This document shows, in pieces, positions 54,682-63,906 of a stretch of DNA of 64,000 bases (positions are counted from its first letter, which is position 1; each line of letters starts with the position of its first letter). Source of the DNA: UBA6168 sp964508135. Lineage in GTDB: Bacteria; Bacteroidota; Bacteroidia; Chitinophagales; Saprospiraceae. The stretch spans positions 30,303-94,302 of the forward strand of contig CAZDSU010000019.1 in assembly GCA_964508135.1 (NCBI GenBank), in the 5' to 3' direction. The position numbers and the translations under genes were made by a program. The notes under the pieces were generated by a model that saw only the letters and a list, made by a program, of their open reading frames with translations, was not told the origin of the DNA and did no database searches.

Positions 54682-56511
54682 ATGAAAATCCTGCTACAAT
54701 ACCTAAAGCCCTACAAGTGGCTCGTGCTGCTGACCCTCCTGCTCGCTGCCATCAATATCGGTTTTTCACTGATTGACCCCATCATCTTGGGCAGGCTCGT
54801 GACGCTCGCCAATGACCACCAAACGGCCACCCCGCATTTTGATTGGTCGCATTTTTTCTGGAGCTATGAACAGATTGAGCGCAAGGGGCAGCCCTATTTT
54901 CAGCTGGGCGTGGTGTACCTGCTGCTCGCCTCGGTCTCCGTGGCGATGGTGAGCCGGATTGCCAAGGCATTTCAGGATTACGGACTCAACGTCATCATCC
55001 AGAAGTTTGGCGCAAGGGTTTTTACCGACGGCCTGCGCCATGCCATGAAGTTGCCCTATCAGGACTTCGAGGACCAGCGCAGCGGGGAGACGCTTTCCAT
55101 CTTGACCAAGGTGCGCACCGATGTCGAGAAGTTCATGATAAGCTTTATCAATATTCTTTTTGGTGTGCTGGTAGGTGTTGTTTTTGTGTTTGTATATGCT
55201 TCTGTTTATATCAATTGGCGCATACCAGTGGCGTATTTCATCGGCATATTCATACTTACGTTTGCTACCAATAAATTGAGCAAAAAAATTAAAGCCATAC
55301 AAAAGAACATCGTGGGCGAAACCACTGCCCTTGCTGGCTCCACCACTGAATCGCTCCGCAATATTGAACTGGTAAAAAGCCTTGGGCTTACGCACCAGGA
55401 GATTGAGCGGTTAAATAAAAATACCTATAAAATATTGGGGCTGGAGCTGACGAAAGTAAAGCGCATACGCAGTATAAGTTTTATCCAAGGCACTTTGGTG
55501 AATACCCTTCGGCAGGTCATACTTTTTATCATCATGTGGCTCATATTCAAGGACGAAATGGAGGCTGGGCAACTGGTCACGATGCAGGTTTTCTCGTTTT
55601 TCATCTTCGGCCCCTTGCAAGAAATCGGGAACATACTACTGTCCTATCGGGAGGCCGAGGCGTCGTTGAACAACTTCAACACGCTGATGAAAAAACCGCC
55701 GGAGGCAGTGCCCGCCAACCCCAAGCACCTTGGCAATATTGAGACGCTCTCGTTCAACAACGTGGTTTTTCAGCACAAAACCGCCGTTCACCGGGCCATT
55801 GACGGCATCAGCTTTAGCGTAAAAAAAGGCGAAACCATTGCCTTCGTGGGGCCAAGCGGCAGCGGCAAGTCTACATTAATGAAGCTGATGGTCGGGCTAT
55901 ATCGCCCGCTGGAAGGCAAGATTTTGTACAACAACCTGGACGAAACCGAAATTCATTTTGACGACTTGCGCAACCAGATTGGCTTCGTCACGCAGGACAC
56001 CAACCTGTTCAGCGGCACCATTCGGGAGAACCTCATGTTCGTGAACCCTTCGGCCACGGAGGAGGACTTGCGGCTCGCCCTCACGCAGGCTTCGTGCAAC
56101 AACTTGCTCGCTCGTGCGGAAAACGGCGTGGATACGGTCATCGGTGAAGGTGGCCTGAAACTGTCCGGCGGCGAAAAGCAGCGCATTTCCATCGCAAGGG
56201 CGCTGCTCCGCAAGCCCAAGCTGCTCATTTTTGACGAAGCAACCTCGGCGCTGGACTCGCTCACCGAAGAGGAAATTACGGACACCATCAAGGATGTCTC
56301 CCTGTCAAAGGCGCAGATAACCATCCTCATCGCTCACCGCCTCAGCACCATCATGCACGCCGACCGGATTTATGTGTTGGAAAAAGGCGTCATGGCCGAG
56401 ACCGGCACACACGACGAATTATTGCAGGAAAAGGGACTGTATTTTGCAATGTGGCGCCAGCAGATTGGCGAGCGGAAAAGCTTGGGGACGAGGGCTGCGG
56501 TGTTGAATTGA
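54682..56511 (+). CDS. ABC exporter, fused membrane and ATPase domains
   Basis: A 609-residue MsbA/LmrA-type half-transporter starting MKILLQYLKPYKWLVLLTLLL. Six membrane helices occupy about residues 1-320. The ATPase domain shows Walker A GPSGSGKST, Q-loop GFVTQDTNLFSGTI, signature LSGGEKQR, Walker B LLIFDEATSALD and the H-loop IAHRLST. It likely works as a homodimer; the cargo (lipid, drug or peptide) is unknown. It stands alone. Confidence 0.94.
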   Translation: MKILLQYLKPYKWLVLLTLLLAAINIGFSLIDPIILGRLVTLANDHQTATPHFDWSHFFWSYEQIERKGQPYFQLGVVYLLLASVSVAMVSRIAKAFQDYGLNVIIQKFGARVFTDGLRHAMKLPYQDFEDQRSGETLSILTKVRTDVEKFMISFINILFGVLVGVVFVFVYASVYINWRIPVAYFIGIFILTFATNKLSKKIKAIQKNIVGETTALAGSTTESLRNIELVKSLGLTHQEIERLNKNTYKILGLELTKVKRIRSISFIQGTLVNTLRQVILFIIMWLIFKDEMEAGQLVTMQVFSFFIFGPLQEIGNILLSYREAEASLNNFNTLMKKPPEAVPANPKHLGNIETLSFNNVVFQHKTAVHRAIDGISFSVKKGETIAFVGPSGSGKSTLMKLMVGLYRPLEGKILYNNLDETEIHFDDLRNQIGFVTQDTNLFSGTIRENLMFVNPSATEEDLRLALTQASCNNLLARAENGVDTVIGEGGLKLSGGEKQRISIARALLRKPKLLIFDEATSALDSLTEEEITDTIKDVSLSKAQITILIAHRLSTIMHADRIYVLEKGVMAETGTHDELLQEKGLYFAMWRQQIGERKSLGTRAAVLN

Positions 56512-56526
56512 TGTATAGTTTGCATC

Positions 56527-56559
56527 GCCAAGTTTTCCCGATTTTCGGGAAAACTTGGC
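56527..56559. repeat. 33-bp hairpin after the ABC exporter
   Basis: GCCAAGTTTTCCCGA, loop TTT, exact complement (15-3-15). It lies 15 bases after the exporter stop and may act as a hairpin at the transcript end, though no T-run follows. Confidence 0.85.
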
Positions 56560-56591
56560 TGCTCTGAGTATAATCCGATAGTTAGCAGCAC

Positions 56592-56900
56592 TCAGTAATC
56601 GAACTTCATTTTAGAGATATCTCTACTGGAATGGAAAATGGATATGAAGATAAGCCTGTTCGTTTCAACCTTGTAAATCACGTTCCACTTCTTTTTGAAA
56701 ATGGCTTTTCGATAGACTTTGCCAGGCGTACGCATTTTCTGGAATTCAGGGTAAAGGAATGGTTGTTGTGGGATTTTTTTTGAAATCATAATCAGCAAAT
56801 CATCAGCAAATTTGTCTTTTGCATAAAGACTATGCTGACTTATGTATCGCAGTGTTCCCGATAGCTCCTTCACAAATCTGGGCTTGAAAATGATTTGCAT
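56592..56900 (-). CDS. RelE/ParE-type toxin
   Basis: About 102 residues from MQIIFKPRFVKELSGTLRYISQHSLYAKDKFADDLLIMI. The pattern of a helical hairpin followed by beta strands with basic residues (MRTPGKVYRKAIFKKKWNVIYKVETNRLIFISIFHSSRD) fits the RelE/ParE fold, in which the YxV..xRLIFISIFHSSRD strand is characteristic of ParE/RelE family members. It lies 19 bases after its antitoxin gene. Whether it targets ribosomes or gyrase cannot be told. Confidence 0.8.
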   Translation of the reverse strand: MQIIFKPRFVKELSGTLRYISQHSLYAKDKFADDLLIMISKKIPQQPFLYPEFQKMRTPGKVYRKAIFKKKWNVIYKVETNRLIFISIFHSSRDISKMKFDY

Positions 56901-56919
56901 GAATGATGAATTTTGGCCG

Positions 56920-57180
56920 TTACGAACCAAGTAACATAGGTTCGGGAGTTTTAAGGTATTTTAAAATTACCTTCATTTCTTCCATGCTAATATCCGGCTC
57001 TGCCTCTGCGGACTTGATATATTCCACCCATTGTTCATCAGTCAACGGTAGTCCAGGCACACCCAAACAATTTTCATCTGATTCCAGCCTGATGATATTG
57101 TTTTCGGCAAACGCCTTTAACACCGCCATCACCATCTGATAATCTTTCTCATTTAAAACTTGCAGCGATATGTTTCCCAT
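56920..57180 (-). CDS. Probable antitoxin partner of the RelE-type toxin
   Basis: An 86-residue acidic protein: MGNISLQVLNEKDYQMVMAVLKAFAENNIIRLE, then PGLPLTDEQWVEYIKSAEAEPDISMEEMKVILKYL. The second half resembles the toxin-binding tails found in many Bacteroidota antitoxins (EQWxxYIxxAExxPxxSxExxKxxL). It precedes the toxin gene in the same operon. Confidence 0.75.
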   Translation of the reverse strand: MGNISLQVLNEKDYQMVMAVLKAFAENNIIRLESDENCLGVPGLPLTDEQWVEYIKSAEAEPDISMEEMKVILKYLKTPEPMLLGS

Positions 57181-57216
57181 GACAAAATAGTTTTACGACT
57201 ACAAAACTAAAGGTTT

Positions 57217-57999
57217 CTACGACATCCTGTCATTCAAAATCAACTCCGCCAAATCATACACCATCACCCGGTCTTGCTGTTCCTTCGCCTTCACTCCGTC
57301 GCTCATCATCGTCATGCAGAAGGGGCAGTTCACGGCCACGATTTCAGCGCCAGTAGCCAGCGCCTCCTCCGTTCGTTCGATGTTGATGCGCTTGTTGCCG
57401 GGTTCGTCTTCCTTCCACATTTGAGCACCACCAGCGCCACAGCAGAGACCATTGGCTCGGCAGCGTTTCATCTCCACCAGGTCGGCATCGAGGGCTTGGA
57501 GCACCGAGCGGGGCGCTTCGAACACGCCGTTTGCCCTGCCGAGGTAGCAAGAGTCGTGGTAGGTAATCTTTTTGCCCTTGAACTGCCCGCCCTCTATTTT
57601 CAGGCGGCCTTCGGCCAACAACTGTTGCAAAAACTGCGTGTGGTGTACCACTTCGTAATTGCCGCCGAGCGTCGGGTACTCGTTCTTCAAGGTGTTGAAA
57701 CAGTGCGGACAGGCCGTCACGATTTTTTTCACCTCGTACATGTTCAGCACGGCCACGTTCTGCTGCGCCAGCATTTGGAACAGGAACTCGTTGCCAGCCC
57801 GCCGGGCAGGGTCGCCGGTGCAGGCCTCCTCCTGACCGAGGATGGCGAAGTCCACCCCCGCCTGTTGCAGCAGCTTGGAAAAAGCCACCGTCACCCGCTG
57901 CGCCCGGTCGTCGAAGCTGCCAGCGCAGCCTACCCAAAAAAGCACCTCCGGGGTGCGGCCTTCAGCGGCCAGTTCGGCCATCGTTTTGATTGTGGTCAT
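57217..57999 (-). CDS. CCG-domain Fe-S protein (HdrB/LutA-like)
   Basis: A 260-residue cytoplasmic protein with two cysteine-rich CCG domains. First: LFWVGCAGSFDDRAQR and VTACPHCFNTLKNEYP; second: YHDSCYLGR, GLCCGAGGAQMW and VNCPFCMTMM. These bind a noncubane [4Fe-4S] cluster as in HdrB, GlpC or LutA. It follows the gene for a membrane Fe-S protein (58097-59407) at a distance of about 97 bases. The pair is common in aerobic Bacteroidota and probably passes electrons from a flavoprotein to the quinone pool. Confidence 0.88.
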   Translation of the reverse strand: MTTIKTMAELAAEGRTPEVLFWVGCAGSFDDRAQRVTVAFSKLLQQAGVDFAILGQEEACTGDPARRAGNEFLFQMLAQQNVAVLNMYEVKKIVTACPHCFNTLKNEYPTLGGNYEVVHHTQFLQQLLAEGRLKIEGGQFKGKKITYHDSCYLGRANGVFEAPRSVLQALDADLVEMKRCRANGLCCGAGGAQMWKEDEPGNKRINIERTEEALATGAEIVAVNCPFCMTMMSDGVKAKEQQDRVMVYDLAELILNDRMS

Positions 58000-58096
58000 A
58001 TTATTTTGGGTTCAGGTTTAAGGTTCCCTTCGGGAATGACAAAAATACAGGTTTCAGCAGACGTTGACTGCCAACTGCCAACTGTCAAACTGCCAA

Positions 58097-59407
58097 CTAA
58101 AAATTCTTCCACGCATCCCGTTCCGTGCTTACCGCCCAAGCCGCTTGGCTGTTCTCCAAACTGTTGAACAGCGGGAGCCAGTCGCTTGGCCCGGCGCTTT
58201 CCATCAGGATTTCGTGGCGGCGCAATTGCAGGATGATGTCGAGCGGGTTGATGAGCACGGGGCAAGCCTCCACGCAGGCGTTACAAGTTGTGCAAGCATG
58301 AATCTCCTCCCGACTGATGTAGTCGAAGAGTGTTTTACCGTCATCGGTTGCGGTCGCCGACTTGTTGGTGTCCAGGTTCCGGCCAACCTCCTCCAACCGA
58401 TCCCGCACGTCCATCATGATTTTGCGGGGGCTGAGTTTTTTGCCCGTCAAATTGGCGGGGCAAACGCTCGTACAGCGGCCACACTCCGTGCAGGTGTAGG
58501 CGTCCAGCAGGTTTTTCCAACTCAACTTGGTCACATCGTTTGCCCCAAAAGAAAGCTCTACCTCCACTTCGGGTTGCGGTGCGGCAAGTTCCGGGTTCAT
58601 CATGGAAGCCACTTCCCGCTGTATTTCGGGCATGTTGGCCACTTCGCCCTTGGGAGTCAGCTTCGCAAAATAGGTGTTCGGGAACGCCAAAATGATGTGC
58701 AAATGCTTGCTGATGCTCAGGTAAACCAAAAAACCGTACACCACCAAAATATGCAGCCACCAGCCAAAACGCTCGATCACCCGCAGCGCCCCTTCGCCCA
58801 TGCCGCCAAACAGTGCAGGCCCCAACTGGCTGCTTACGAGAAAGCCGCCCGTCTGCGGGTAATGCTCGGCGCCCATGCTTTGCAGCACTTGGTCTGCACC
58901 GTTCATGCTGAAAATGCCCGTCAGCAGCAGGATTTCGCCGAGCAAAATCAGGTTGGCGTCCTTGGTCGGCCAGCCCTTCATCTCTGGTTTTTGGAAACGG
59001 GCGAGGCGCAGGATATTGCGGCGAGCCAAGAAAACCACGGTGGCCACGAAAGCCAGCACGCTTAGTATTTCGATGAAACTGATAATGAATGTGTAGAACC
59101 AGCCCAATAATGAACCGATGACCCTGTGGCTACCCGTGAAGCCATCAATCAGGATTTCAATCAGCTCCACCTGCGTGAGCAAAAAAGCGGCGTAGATGAA
59201 AAAGTGGAAAATGGCAGGTATCCAGCGGTCGAACATTTTCTTTTGGCCGAAGGCAATCAACAGCACATTACGCCAGCGCAAAGACGAATCTCCTGTGATT
59301 GATTCGTCCTTGCCGAGCAGGATGTTTCGGCGGATTTTCAGAAAATTCCGCCCCGCAATCCAGAAGGCGGCAGCAGTGATGGCGATGAAAATGATGGGTT
59401 GTAGCAT
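58097..59407 (-). CDS. Membrane-bound [4Fe-4S] oxidoreductase subunit
   Basis: A 436-residue protein. About five membrane helices lie in residues 1-240 (IIFIAITAAAFWIAG, FHFFIYAAFLLTQVELIEILIDG, FIISFIEILSVLAFVATVVFL, LLGEILLLTGIF, WLHILVVYGFLVYLSI), like a NarI-type cytochrome b subunit. Then come two ferredoxin cluster motifs, CTECGRCTSVCPANLTG and CTTCNACVEACPVLINP. It should hand electrons between the CCG protein encoded next to it and membrane quinones. Single-arm repeat CTGCCAACTG lies at about 58065-58090 between the two genes. Confidence 0.88.
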   Translation of the reverse strand: MLQPIIFIAITAAAFWIAGRNFLKIRRNILLGKDESITGDSSLRWRNVLLIAFGQKKMFDRWIPAIFHFFIYAAFLLTQVELIEILIDGFTGSHRVIGSLLGWFYTFIISFIEILSVLAFVATVVFLARRNILRLARFQKPEMKGWPTKDANLILLGEILLLTGIFSMNGADQVLQSMGAEHYPQTGGFLVSSQLGPALFGGMGEGALRVIERFGWWLHILVVYGFLVYLSISKHLHIILAFPNTYFAKLTPKGEVANMPEIQREVASMMNPELAAPQPEVEVELSFGANDVTKLSWKNLLDAYTCTECGRCTSVCPANLTGKKLSPRKIMMDVRDRLEEVGRNLDTNKSATATDDGKTLFDYISREEIHACTTCNACVEACPVLINPLDIILQLRRHEILMESAGPSDWLPLFNSLENSQAAWAVSTERDAWKNF

Positions 59408-59490
59408 TTATTTGGCTGGTTTTGCGAACACAAAGAACTGAACTTGGGCGGGATTTGAGCGCATTTTTTAGGAAAACTTTCAAATTGGTT

Positions 59491-59523
59491 AACGTCGGGG
59501 AGGTTCGGAACCTCCCCGACGTT
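59491..59523. repeat. 33-bp hairpin near the T9SS cargo gene
   Basis: AACGTCGGGGAGGTT, loop CGG, exact complement (15-3-15). Close relative of the hairpin at 47770-47802. Confidence 0.85.
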
Positions 59524-59534
59524 GTAAAGGGAAA

Positions 59535-60737
59535 TCAAATTTTCACCAAGCTCCTCACCGCAATTTTATCCCCATTTTTCACCAAAAGAAAATACATCCC
59601 AGCGGGCAGACCCGTCGTATTTAACTCGCTTTTCCCGATTTGCAATGTCACGCTCCGCAAAACCCGTCCATCCGTTCCAACTAGGTAAAATTGCTCTTCC
59701 CCTACTCCCTGAATATCAATGCTTAAAAAATCTGAAAATGGATTCGGGAAGATGCTGATGGCCCGTGCATCCATTTGATGGACGGCACTTGGGTTCTCCA
59801 CCCACTGCTCGACGCTGAACTTGTGCAGCCGTTGCGGGATTATCGAGTAGCGCTCCGAGCAGATGTACCCATCGGTTCCGTTGCGAAAAGCGATGCCCTC
59901 AGCCTTGCCAATGTTGAGCGGTGTACCGAGCGATATTTTGCGCTTGTTCCCCGCAAAAAACTGGCTGCCCGGAAAGTCGAACAACAGCCATATAAAAACT
60001 TCAGCGGTGCTGAGGTTGTAGCAAAGCAAGGTTGCATTGCCGCCGGGACTGAGGTCTGCACCGCTCACGAGGCCGCCCACATCAAGGCTGTCCCGCAGTT
60101 GAGCGACGTGAGTGCCGGGCGTGGTGGGCAGCACGTAGTGTCGGGTTTTGAGGTCGAGCCAGTCCTTGGAGAAGAGGTGGAGCGAGTCGCCGAAGGCAAA
60201 AAACGCCTCGCAATCGTGGTGCGTGGCGAGGTTGGCTGTGTTGAAGTCGGTCTGGTCGCTGAACGAAAAATCAATCGCTTCGGCAGTGCCCGTGCCTGCT
60301 AGCAGGTCGTTTTTGTTGATTTTGTAAATGCGCAGGTCGGTGCGGTTGCCTGCATTGTTGCCGAAGTCACCGATGTAGAGGTGCGTGGCGTCTTCGGCCA
60401 GGTCTTCCCAGTCCACGTTGGCAAGCGTGGGCAGTGGGTAAGTTTGAAGCACCGTCCCGGTCAGCGTGTCGAGGGTGTAAACCTGTGTACCATCGCCGCC
60501 GTCCTGCTGCACCCAGAGCTGGTCGTCGTAAAATTCGAGGCCAGATGCCTCCATCAAGTTCGCTGGCAAATGGGCGATTTCCGTTGGAAAATAAGTCGTC
60601 GGTGGGTAGGTGCAACTGCCGTCGTTCAGCACCGCCACCGGGTCGAAGTTCAGTGCTTGCGGGTCAGTGCAGCCCGGCTGGGCGTTTGTGCAAGAAATTG
60701 ATAACCAACCAATTAGGGTAAATATTACTGCTTTCAT
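59535..60737 (-). CDS. Secreted protein with T9SS type A sorting domain
   Basis: A 400-residue protein with a signal peptide (MKAVIFTLIGWLSISCTNAQ). A short GCTDPQALNFDPVAVLNDGSC motif, a Bacteroidota repeat often placed near the start of surface proteins, comes first. A probable beta-propeller follows (VDWEDLAEDATHLYIGDFGNNAG..., DCEAFFAFGDSLHLFSKDW). Residues about 325-400 form a T9SS sorting domain (ISIFPNPFSDFLSID...LPAGMYFLLVKNGDKIAVRSLVK). It is exported to the cell surface; function unknown. Confidence 0.87.
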   Translation of the reverse strand: MKAVIFTLIGWLSISCTNAQPGCTDPQALNFDPVAVLNDGSCTYPPTTYFPTEIAHLPANLMEASGLEFYDDQLWVQQDGGDGTQVYTLDTLTGTVLQTYPLPTLANVDWEDLAEDATHLYIGDFGNNAGNRTDLRIYKINKNDLLAGTGTAEAIDFSFSDQTDFNTANLATHHDCEAFFAFGDSLHLFSKDWLDLKTRHYVLPTTPGTHVAQLRDSLDVGGLVSGADLSPGGNATLLCYNLSTAEVFIWLLFDFPGSQFFAGNKRKISLGTPLNIGKAEGIAFRNGTDGYICSERYSIIPQRLHKFSVEQWVENPSAVHQMDARAISIFPNPFSDFLSIDIQGVGEEQFYLVGTDGRVLRSVTLQIGKSELNTTGLPAGMYFLLVKNGDKIAVRSLVKI

Positions 60738-60756
60738 TCAAAAAGTAAATTGAAAC

Positions 60757-60834
60757 CCTCGTGTTACTTTGTGCCTCCATGCCTCCGTATTCATATCACC
60801 ACGGAGGCATGGAGGCACAAAGAAACACGAGGGG
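60757..60834. repeat. Large hairpin between divergent genes
   Basis: 33-bp arms 60757-60789 and 60802-60834 (CCCTCGTGTTACTTTGTGCC...) with one mismatch and a 12-base loop. It lies between the divergent T9SS cargo and amidohydrolase genes. Confidence 0.85.
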
Positions 60835-60868
60835 CTTAAAAAACTCCTGCCCCGAAAGTCGGGATTTC

Positions 60869-60876
60869 TATCTTTG
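60869..60876 (+). promoter_or_regulatory. Promoter -7 box of the amidohydrolase gene
   Basis: TATCTTTG fits TAnnTTTG and lies 25 bases before the ATG at 60901. No clear -33 TTG is seen; the CCCGAAAGTCGGG hairpin occupies that position. Confidence 0.45.
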
Positions 60877-60900
60877 CCAAAGTACCAAACTTGTATTTTT

Positions 60901-63900
60901 ATGAAAAAACTCATTTTCTTCGCCCTGCTCCTCACATACCTCATACCTCATACCTCATACCTAAATGCGCAGGTGACCTTCCCCCGCAACGGCGTGGCCG
61001 ACAACCGGGAGGGAACGTACGCCTTCACCAATGCCACCATCTTCAAAAGCTGGAACGAAAAGTTGGAAAATGCCACGCTCATCATCCGAAAGGGAAAGGT
61101 GGAGGCCATCGGAACGGGCATCGCAGTGCCGAAGGACGCCGTGGTGATTGACGCCGCCGGGAAGACGATTTACCCATCGTTCATCGAAGCCTACTCCGAC
61201 TACGGGATGCCCGAAAAACAAGCAGGTGGTGCTGGTGGTGGGTTTGGGCGTGGGCAGCAGATGCTCTCCAACAAGGAAGGTGCCTTTGCTTGGAACCAAG
61301 CGTTAAAGCCTGAATATCAAGCATTTGAGAATTTTAAAGTCAATGAAAAAAATGCGGGCGAAATGCGAAAGCTGGGCTTCGGTGCTGCGCTCTCGCACAA
61401 CATAGATGGGATTGACCGGGGCACTTCGGTGTTGGTGATGCTCGGCAGCGACAATGAGCACGAGGCCATCGTGAAGGAGCGGGTGGGACACCACCTCTCG
61501 TTTCGCAAGGGAACTTCCACCCAGAGCTACCCCAGCTCGCTGATGGGCGCTATCGCCCTGCTCCGCCAGACCTACCTCGATGGGCAGTGGTACAAAAACG
61601 GGGGGCGGAAGGAGGAAGTAAACCTCTCCCTCGACGCCTGGAACAATGCCCTTGGCTTGCAACAATTCTTCGAGGTGGGCGACAGGCTGGAAGTGCTGCG
61701 GGCAGCACGGCTCGGCAAGGAGTTTGGGGCCAACTATGTCATCAAAGGCAACGGCGATGAGTACCAGCGGCTCGATGAAATCAAGCGGACGGGCTCGTCG
61801 TTCATCATCCCGGTCAACTTTCCGGCAGCCTACGACGTGGAAGACCCCTTCGACGCCTTGCAGGTGACGCTGTCGCAAATGAAGCACTGGGAACTTGCCC
61901 CCACCAACCCCGCAAAGCTGGCCACGGCTGGTGTGCCTTTTGCACTGACAACCAATGGTTTGGCCAAAAAAGAGGAGTTCATGGCCAGCGTGCGGAAGGC
62001 CATCGAGAACGGACTGAGTGAGGCGGATGCCCTCAAGTCGCTGACCTACACACCCGCCGGCCTTGCTAATTCGCTGAACGAACTCGGCAGTTTGGAAAAG
62101 GGAAAAATCGCCAATTTCATCATCACCAACGGCAATGTTTTCGAAGAAAAAACTAAGATTTACCACAATTGGGTGAACGGTAAACCATTCGTTTTCAAGG
62201 ACTTAGACCAACCCGACCTCGCCGGAGCCTACAATTTTGCCGTAGGCGACATGATGCAAAAACTGGAAGTCAAGGAGTCGAGCGACGGATTTGAAATGAA
62301 CATCGTGGTGGACGACACGGTAAAAACAAAGGTCACCAACAAAATCAATGGCGACCGCATCACGCTCACCTTCAAGCCCAAAGGTTCGGAGCAAACGACC
62401 CGGCTCGCCGGAACGATTGGAGAAGGAAAAATGGGCGGCACGGGGCAGGAGGGCAACGGCAACTGGACGACTTGGAGCGCCACCCGCACGGGCGAAGTGG
62501 TGGCAGATTCTGCCAGCACAAAAAAAGATGAAAAAAAGCCCGCACCTGCTGGCGAATTGGGCAAAGTGACCTACCCGTTCACGGCCTTCGGTTGGACGGA
62601 ACGGCCAAAGGCTGGTACTTTTTTGCTTAAAAACGCCACCGTCTGGACTTGCGAAAAAGACGGCATTTTGCAGAACACAGACGTGCTGATTTCCAACGGA
62701 AAAATCTCAAAAATTGGCAAAAACCTGAGCCAAGCCGGAGCGGTGGAAGTGGATGGAACGGGCAAGCACATTACGCCCGGCATCATTGACGAGCACTCGC
62801 ACATCGCCATCAGCCGGGGCGTGAACGAGGGAACGCAGGCCAGCAGCGCCGAGGTGCGCATCGGCGACGTAGTGGACAGCGAGGATATTGACATCTACCG
62901 ACAATTGGCTGGCGGCGTCACCTGCTCGCAACTGCTGCACGGTTCGGCCAACCCCATCGGTGGGCAAAGCGCCATCATAAAATTGCGCTGGGGCTTTGCG
63001 CCGGAGGAAATGAAGAACGAGGACGCCAAGCCGTTCATCAAGTTCGCCCTCGGCGAAAACGTGAAGCAGAGCAACTGGGGCAGCGAGGGCGGCAGCCGTT
63101 TCCCGCAGACCCGCATGGGCGTGGAGCAGGTGTACCAAGATTATTTCAACGAAGCAAAACAATACGGTGCGCTGAAAAAGTCGGGTAAGCCGTACCGCAA
63201 GGACCTGGAACTGGAGACCTTGTTGGAAATTTTGGAAAACAAGCGCTACATCACTTGCCACAGCTACCGCCAGAGCGAAATCAACATGCTGATGGACGTG
63301 GGCAAGCGCATGGGCTTTAAAGTCAACACTTTCACGCACATCCTCGAAGGCTACAAGGTGGCTGACAAGATGCGGGAACATGGCGCTGGAGGCAGCAGCT
63401 TCGCCGACTGGTGGGCCTACAAGTTCGAGGTTTGGGAAGCCATCCCGCACAATGGCGCCATCATGCACGAGCAGGGCGTCACCGTCGCCTTCAATTCCGA
63501 TGATGCCGAAATGGCCCGCCGACTGAACCAGGAAGCTGGCAAAGCCGTGCGATTTGGTGGGGTGAAAGAGGAGGAAGCGCTGAAGTTCGTGACGCTGAAC
63601 CCCGCCAAGTTGCTGCATATTGACGACCAAACGGGCAGCTTGAAAGTCGGCAAAGACGCCGACGTAGTCGTGTGGAGCGACCACCCGCTGTCCGTTTACG
63701 CCAAAGCCGAAATGACCTTCGTGGATGGCATCAAGTTTTTCGATAGAAAAGAAGACGAGAAGCTACAAGCCGAAGTGGATACCGAGCGCAACCGCTTGAT
63801 ACAGAAGCTATTGGCGGTGAAAAAAGATGGAGGGGGAACGCAGAAGCCCGGCGGCAGGGCAAGGGGGCATTATCATTGTGATAGCGACGCGGATGAAGGG

Positions 63901-63906
63901 AATTGA
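60901..63906 (+). CDS. Exported two-domain amidohydrolase
   Basis: A 1001-residue protein starting MKKLIFFALLLTYLIPHTSYLNAQ. Two amidohydrolase-like halves are visible. The first (about 25-480) has the beta sandwich start FTNATIFKSWNEKLENATLIIRKGKVEAIG but IYPSFIEAYSDYG where metal-dependent enzymes have PGxIDxHxH, so it lacks the HxH pair. The second (about 600-985) has KHITPGIIDEHSHIAISRG with a proper H-S-H, LAGGVTCSQLLHGSANPIGGQ, VNTFTHILEG and VTVAFNSDDAEMARRLNQEAGKAV. It resembles large periplasmic imidazolonepropionase/prolidase-like proteins of Bacteroidota. Part of the signal peptide is encoded by a 7-bp repeat. The substrate is unknown. Confidence 0.88.
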   Translation: MKKLIFFALLLTYLIPHTSYLNAQVTFPRNGVADNREGTYAFTNATIFKSWNEKLENATLIIRKGKVEAIGTGIAVPKDAVVIDAAGKTIYPSFIEAYSDYGMPEKQAGGAGGGFGRGQQMLSNKEGAFAWNQALKPEYQAFENFKVNEKNAGEMRKLGFGAALSHNIDGIDRGTSVLVMLGSDNEHEAIVKERVGHHLSFRKGTSTQSYPSSLMGAIALLRQTYLDGQWYKNGGRKEEVNLSLDAWNNALGLQQFFEVGDRLEVLRAARLGKEFGANYVIKGNGDEYQRLDEIKRTGSSFIIPVNFPAAYDVEDPFDALQVTLSQMKHWELAPTNPAKLATAGVPFALTTNGLAKKEEFMASVRKAIENGLSEADALKSLTYTPAGLANSLNELGSLEKGKIANFIITNGNVFEEKTKIYHNWVNGKPFVFKDLDQPDLAGAYNFAVGDMMQKLEVKESSDGFEMNIVVDDTVKTKVTNKINGDRITLTFKPKGSEQTTRLAGTIGEGKMGGTGQEGNGNWTTWSATRTGEVVADSASTKKDEKKPAPAGELGKVTYPFTAFGWTERPKAGTFLLKNATVWTCEKDGILQNTDVLISNGKISKIGKNLSQAGAVEVDGTGKHITPGIIDEHSHIAISRGVNEGTQASSAEVRIGDVVDSEDIDIYRQLAGGVTCSQLLHGSANPIGGQSAIIKLRWGFAPEEMKNEDAKPFIKFALGENVKQSNWGSEGGSRFPQTRMGVEQVYQDYFNEAKQYGALKKSGKPYRKDLELETLLEILENKRYITCHSYRQSEINMLMDVGKRMGFKVNTFTHILEGYKVADKMREHGAGGSSFADWWAYKFEVWEAIPHNGAIMHEQGVTVAFNSDDAEMARRLNQEAGKAVRFGGVKEEEALKFVTLNPAKLLHIDDQTGSLKVGKDADVVVWSDHPLSVYAKAEMTFVDGIKFFDRKEDEKLQAEVDTERNRLIQKLLAVKKDGGGTQKPGGRARGHYHCDSDADEGN

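Noticed and set aside
56527..56559. Simple intrinsic terminator after the ABC exporter
   Set aside because: Possible in function, but it lacks a T-run and has the exact 33-base design of the scattered hairpin family, so it was listed as a repeat.
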